DNA from: Tigriopus japonicus
Lineage: Eukaryota; Arthropoda; Copepoda; Harpacticoida; Harpacticidae
NCBI GenBank assembly: GCA_010645155.1
Contig: CM021316.1
Span: 7,353,970 to 7,417,969 of the forward strand
Direction: 5' to 3'
Length of the DNA stretch: 64,000 nt
Numbering within the stretch: position 1 is the stretch's first letter; each line of letters opens with the position of its first letter. Position numbers and translations under genes: made by a program. Shown piece by piece: positions 59,405-64,000 of this stretch. Below the pieces are notes generated by a model. The model ran no database searches, had not been told where the DNA came from, and saw only the letters and a list, made by a program, of their open reading frames with translations.

Positions 59405-59492
59405 ACCCATTTCATGCTCGTGGTGGAACCCTGCCTTTCCCAGTCGAGACAAAAACGTAAACTCTCATTCACCAGACTCGAACCGACCTTGT

Positions 59493-59498
59493 AATAAA
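59493..59498 (+). terminator. Poly(A) signal of eIF1
   Basis: A perfect AATAAA lies 89 nt past the eIF1 stop codon, the expected place for a short 3' UTR. Confidence 0.75.
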
Positions 59499-59726
59499 AT
59501 GCTAACACGATGCTAAAACTATATTCGTTGTTCAATCATTCCATAGATAAATTCAAGGGGGTTAGCTACCTTTGAACCAGTTGGATGAAACTTTTACTCT
59601 AAAAATACGCCACTCCCTTAGAAAGAGGATTGTTTTTGCTTATGTTCTGCACTGTTCTCGATTGCTGTTTTCTACTTAATTGTCTACTTGGTCATACCTC
59701 TTCAAGTAGGATCATTAGGGACGGGC

Positions 59727-59830
59727 AAATAGTGCAACAATATTTTTGGTAACAACACCTTTTTCTGTCTTTTTGCACTTTTACTTAAAAATTTGGCCCA
59801 AATTGACATATTGCAAGAAGGTTTTTGGCT
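59727..59830 (+). repeat. Solo end of a GGGACGGGCAA repeat family
   Basis: TTAGGGACGGGCAAATAGTGC followed by ATATTTTTGGTAACA parallels the reverse complement of the sequence at about 42205-42260 (ending TACTTGCCCGTCCCTGG). Both look like ends of one family of DNA elements. The opposite end was not found for either. Confidence 0.55.
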
Positions 59831-60243
59831 TTGAGAGTCTCTAAATTTTTGAAAGATTTTTTAGTTTCAATATCAAATTTTGAAGTTGGAAAAACAGCTT
59901 CCATTTGCAATCAAACATTCTCACCACCTGGATGAAATTGCATTTCAGACACAAACCTCACGGTGTATTTTCCAGATTGGCTTTAACAAGACCATCTCAC
60001 TCCCTGACTCAAAATCTCATTGCATGCAACTAGGGCTTCCTGGATGGATCCATATTTGTAATATTCGGATTAAGGATTAATCCACTAAAATGGATTAATT
60101 GTATAATCGTTGATAAACCAATGACAACCGAAGTTTTTGGTTCAGTAATAACTGGGTCATTGAAACTGTCTTCAAACAATGTTGATGTTAGAGTGGATTG
60201 ACGAAATTTTAAGACAAAGAACTTGCGTCAATGACGGTAAATA

Positions 60244-61884
60244 CAGTCAGGAGCAAAAGTATTCGTAACCTCGAAAATTTTATTGATTTTTAAATGATAC
60301 TCGATTTTTGAAAAATACATTTAAGAACCATTTTGCTCCTTAGTTATTCTTTTATCATTTAAAAGCTATGATACTTTTCTTTTTAAAAATTTACAAGATT
60401 TTGGTTAAAAAACTGCTCAGAACATGTTTTAGACCAAGAGCAAAAGTATTCGTAACATTTTGTCAATAGTTTATTGAATGCCCTTTTTGCTGAATTACAC
60501 TTAAGAGACGTTTTTTATAATCATTTACAAGATTTTTACATACATCTGAAGGAATGTTAGCCCATTCTTCATAACAGATTTGCTCCAGTTCGTCAATTGT
60601 CTTTGGACGTCTTGCACGGATACGGACTTTTAATTCTCTCCAAAGGTTTTCAATTGGATTAAGGTCCGGATTCATGGAGGGCCAGTACAAGACCTTAATC
60701 TGATTGTCCTTCAACCATTTCTTGACCAAAATGCTGTTTTGCTTAGGGTCGTTGTCATGCTGGAAGACGAACTGTCAACCAAGCCGAAGTTTCCGCGCTG
60801 AACTCTGGAGATTCTCAGCCAAGATATCCCGATAGTCTTCTTTTTTCATTGTCCCATGAATTCTCACGAGGTTACCGGTGCCTTTGGCGGAAAAGGAGCC
60901 CCATAACATGATCGATCCTCCACCGTGCTTGACCGTAGGGATGGTGTTTTTTGGATGAAACGTTTCTCCTTTACGTCGCCAAATCCTTTGAACATCGTTG
61001 TGACCAAAAAGCTCAACCTTTGTCTCATCTGACCAAAGAATCCTAGACCAAAAGTCACTGGTCTTGTCAAGGTACTTCTTGGCAAATTCCAAGCGAGCCT
61101 TCAAGTGTCTATCCTTGAGCAAGGGAGTCTTCCGTGGGCGACAAGACTTCAATCCTGCTTTGTGAAGTGAGCGAGCAACAGTAAACCTCGAGATGGACAA
61201 TCCATTTTCACTGAGACTGTTCCGGATGTCCTTGACCGTTGTTCGAGGATTATTTGTGACCTCTCTGACAATCTTCCTCTCAAGTCTGGCTGACAGTTTC
61301 CTTGGACGACCGGATCTTGGGAGGTTCTCAACCGTTCCGTTCTTTTGTGCCTTCTTCACGACGTACTGAATCGTTGAAATCGGGATGTCCAGAAGCTTCG
61401 AAATGGCTCTGTAGCCCTTGCCTCCATGATGAAGACTTACTATCTTCAACTTCAAGTCCTTGTCGAGTTCCTTGACCTTGGTCATGATTGGCTGACTGTG
61501 AAGCAATTGTTCAATTCCGTAAAATTTATAAGATCCAAGAAAGATCTAGAACATCTTGGAAAAAAGGAGACTAAATGACTTTTCTCCGGCTTTCCAGAAT
61601 GTTCTACATCTTTCGATCAATTTTTTCTGATGAAAAATCTGTTTATAAACCTATTTTGTTAACTTTTTTGCGCGTTACGAATACTTTTGCACTATCTAAA
61701 ATTTTAATTTTAATAATTAAAAGTTAGTTTCAGACATTTTTATAAAACAATTGCGGGAAACTGGTATTATTCTTAATCGGAAAAAAATATTACATTCTTA
61801 CAAACTTCTTAGCATAGTATTTAATTGGATATAAAGGATTTTCTGGTTTTCTCGTCACGTTACAAATACTTTTGCTCCTGACTG
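60244..61884 (-). mobile_element. Tc1-family transposon with IR/DR ends
   Basis: The 1641-bp element is bounded by CAGTCAGGAGCAAAAGTATT and its complement, with TA on both sides (60242-60243, 61885-61886). A second copy of the core motif GAGCAAAAGTATTCGTAAC lies inside the left end (60438-60456), and a slightly shorter one inside the right end (61674-61690). This gives the inverted-repeat/direct-repeat arrangement known from several Tc1-like elements. The transposase is encoded on the minus strand. Confidence 0.95.
60463..61485 (-). pseudogene. Tc1-like transposase, one in-frame stop
   Basis: The frame begins MTKVKELDKDLKLKIV and spans 341 codons including the end. N-terminal helix-turn-helix DNA-binding domains (GYRAISKLLDI; a second near 70-115) are linked by a GRPR hook (RSGRPRKL). 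The DDE domain shows WSDETK, the QHDNDPK aspartate and NPDLNPIENLW, with 34 residues between the last two acidic residues, so DD34E. The only visible lesion is a TGA at 60772-60774 (codon 238), where relatives have a coding residue just before FVFQHD. The frame continues intact afterwards. As assembled it encodes an inactive protein. Confidence 0.93.
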
Positions 61885-61886
61885 TA

Positions 61887-62264
61887 CATCTTTTTTACTT
61901 TCCTAAGTTTTGTGACAACCTCCAAGAAGCATAAATCTGACTGAGGAAATCACCTTCGTCAATTGATCATCGACTATCCATCCTTACTTGGGATGATTGT
62001 TTAAGATATACCAATGCACTTGACAAATGTTTTTTTCATTAAGCTACAATAAGAAATGGAACAACGTAACGGCTCTACATGCAACTAAATCATCAAACCT
62101 AAAGAAATTCAAGTTATGGTAATGAAAAGGATCTGAGGAATAATGTAGCTTGTAGGCTTACGTTTGATTGCCTTCTAAGTTCGTTATTTCTACGTAAAAC
62201 AAGGCCCTTTTAAACTTGGAAACATCAAGCTAAGGAGATGTCAGTGTAAAGGTACACGGAGCTG
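61887..62264. other. Unassigned sequence right of Tc1
   Basis: Nothing is recognised. AT-rich sequence continues up to the LINE fragment that starts near 62265. Confidence 0.4.
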
Positions 62265-62716
62265 AAATCAAAGAGTTTGGGATCCAGGGTAAGTTCCTGA
62301 CTTGGATTGGTAGTTTGAGTGATGGAAAGCAAATGGTTAAGGTTGAAGGATCATTTAGTGACATGTATGATGTCGAGTCAGGTGTTCCAAAAGGTTCAAT
62401 TTTAGGTCCGCCCCTGTTTATTCTCTTTATTGCTCCTCTCCACAAGTTTAGTGCCTAAGCCAGCATTTCATCATATACTGATGACACAAAATTAGTTTGT
62501 GGAAGGAGTGATCAGAACTCAAAAAGTCTAGTTGATGACTTGGAGAAGGTCTACCTTTGGGTTGCAAAGAGTAACATGGTTTTAAACGGGATGAAATTCC
62601 GGACAATGACTTATGGGGCGTCAAAATCTGATATTCCATTCAAAGACAATAGAGGTTGTGATATTGAGCAGGTATCGTCCATGAAGGAATTAGGAGTTGT
62701 CATCCAAGATGGGGGA
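62265..62716 (+). mobile_element. LINE RT fragment (palm to thumb)
   Basis: The segment matches 52795-53245 of the larger LINE copy and includes the GVPKGSILGPPLF and SYTDD blocks. It carries a stop near 62456, and YADD is changed to YTDD, so it is dead. It ends abruptly at a T-rich run (62717-62726). Confidence 0.88.
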
Positions 62717-63449
62717 TTTTTTTTTTAATACCGCCACGAGGAATGGGATTCCCTGGAAAGAGAGTTAATGATTCATGACTAATCGAGGGATTTTGAATTT
62801 CACTTCTGCGAATTACAACAGGGATGCGATCACCATATCGTTGATGATCCTTCTCAGAATAAGGAAAAGACGCCGGAATCATTTCCAGTTCGATCATAGT
62901 CGACCAACTGATCAAGAGAATGAGGACCAGTGTGCTTCAAAAACCCACACTTGTTGCATCCTTCTGGACCCAAACTTGATTCTTTTCGTCCTCGTGAATG
63001 ACTTCGACCTCTTGAACTCAGGTTTCATATGTACTGATGGATTTCGAGTTCGTATTTTGCTATCCTTTTGCAATTTTGGTTCTTTAAGGGTCACAAAGCT
63101 TACCACTACTAAACTTCCCACAGGACAAGATGCCTAATCTCCAAGTGAAAAACTCGAAATCCATTTTTATCACCACCGATGGAACTCGAATTCGATATAG
63201 TTCGAGTTGGGGCAAAGATTTCTCCTTGTCGATAAACTATGGTTATTTTGTCTTGAGACTTGACACAAACAAGGTAGACCAATTATGCTTAAAAACATAT
63301 ATTTTTCTGGCTCGATTGCGTCAGGTCAGCTCGTTCAATTCGTACTTTTCCAATTAGTTTCTGTGCTTGTCAAACCACTTTCTTAACTGACCAGCATTCA
63401 TCAGTATCACCAAGCATGAAGATAAAGAAAAAAAAGCCATGATCTTCCT
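62717..63449. other. Unassigned sequence with distant repeat copy
   Basis: About 63035-63230 resembles the TCGAGTTGGATTTTTGG family (GGATTTCGAGTTCGTATTTT; ACCGATGGAACTCGAATTCG). No gene is recognised. Confidence 0.4.
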
Positions 63450-63660
63450 TATCAGAGGCCTTGGCAAAGTCAAGATAGACTATATCAAGTGACTCATGTC
63501 TTTCAAGCCCTTCAATGATCTGCTCAATGTGGTCAATCAATTGGGTTACAGTACTAAAATCGGCTCGAAACCCATGTTACCCAGGGGGAAGGATATCATG
63601 GGCTTCCAAATACTCAGCAAGCATGCACTTCATGATCTTCTCAAAGACCTTTGCAACACA
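63450..63660 (-). mobile_element. LINE RT fragment
   Basis: Read on the minus strand, it matches about 51890-52085 of the larger LINE: the region from the VFEKIMK block to YLDFAKA. It is interrupted and truncated, and belongs to the same family as the fragment at 1-325. Confidence 0.85.
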
Positions 63661-64000
63661 CCCTGACATGAAAGTTTTGTCGTAATTTTGAACCAAAATA
63701 TTTTCATTATATAAGAATAGATTTGAACGACTTGACATCCAATCTGTCCCCAGCTAGTCTCTTCTTCCTCGGAAATGATATTTGGGATGCTATCGACCAA
63801 AGTGGAAAGTGTGTACGGCTCAAAGTTTTCCCGCACGTTTTCAGGTGTCTTCCCTTTGCCTAAAATTTTGATGAACAGTTGAGATTTTATGAGCTCTGGA
63901 ATTAGGACGGACAGTAATATTTCCCGTTATTTTTGGTTAGAGGTGTCCCAAAACTAGTCTTCTTTCTCCAAAACCGAGTGAAATTTGATTCCCGCCATTC
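63661..64000. other. Unassigned right edge
   Basis: Short open frames only. Nothing recognised. Confidence 0.4.

Noticed and set aside
1..64000. CRISPR arrays, bacterial operons, rRNA or tRNA genes
   Set aside because: The 31-bp tandem units at 44761-44884 have no spacers. The spliced genes are eukaryotic, and I could not identify any tRNA cloverleaf or rRNA segment by eye.

Overview
This is a eukaryotic nuclear window with spliced genes, mostly short introns of about 55-75 nt, long repeat-rich spacers and one assembly gap of Ns (52176-52578). The gene content (a DLK-type MAP3K, LARP4, eIF1, an LRRC8-type channel domain and a secreted pancreatic-type lipase) and the repeats (LINEs, a Tc1 element, hAT-like MITEs) point to an invertebrate animal, most likely an arthropod. 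A crustacean such as a copepod is my guess, but the sequence alone does not prove it.

Layout. 1-325 is a LINE reverse-transcriptase fragment. 793-1918 (+) is a secreted lipase. 2219-7181 (-) is a full-length dual-leucine-zipper kinase (DLK/LZK/wallenda type), convergent with the lipase. 7182-12745 has no recognisable gene. 12746-18186 (+) is the most unusual locus: nine exons encode a four-helix LRRC8/pannexin-type pore domain followed by a fibronectin-III-like region and a C-terminal thioredoxin fold with a WCPNC site, and no leucine-rich repeats. 20850-27317 (-) is LARP4 (La motif, RRM and a long low-complexity tail), with a GC-rich 5' region to about 28.5 kb.

From 28.5 kb to 57.6 kb the window is almost wholly mobile and repetitive DNA. 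It holds a decayed LINE with ORF1, endonuclease, RT and RNase H (33796-39397, -), a Jockey/CR1-like LINE broken by the gap (50740-53780, +), a ~740-bp repeat present twice in opposite orientation, and several non-autonomous DNA elements with visible terminal inverted repeats and target-site duplications. A small conserved gene, eIF1 (58636-59404, +), lies directly beside one such element. A nearly intact Tc1 transposon (60244-61884) and further LINE fragments end the window.

The cellular genes do not form a pathway. They are independent loci: translation (eIF1, LARP4), stress-kinase signalling (DLK), lipid hydrolysis, and a probable redox-linked membrane channel. Exon boundaries were derived by eye from GT/AG (one GC/AG) sites, reading phase and protein family continuity. 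First exons and UTRs are the least certain parts.
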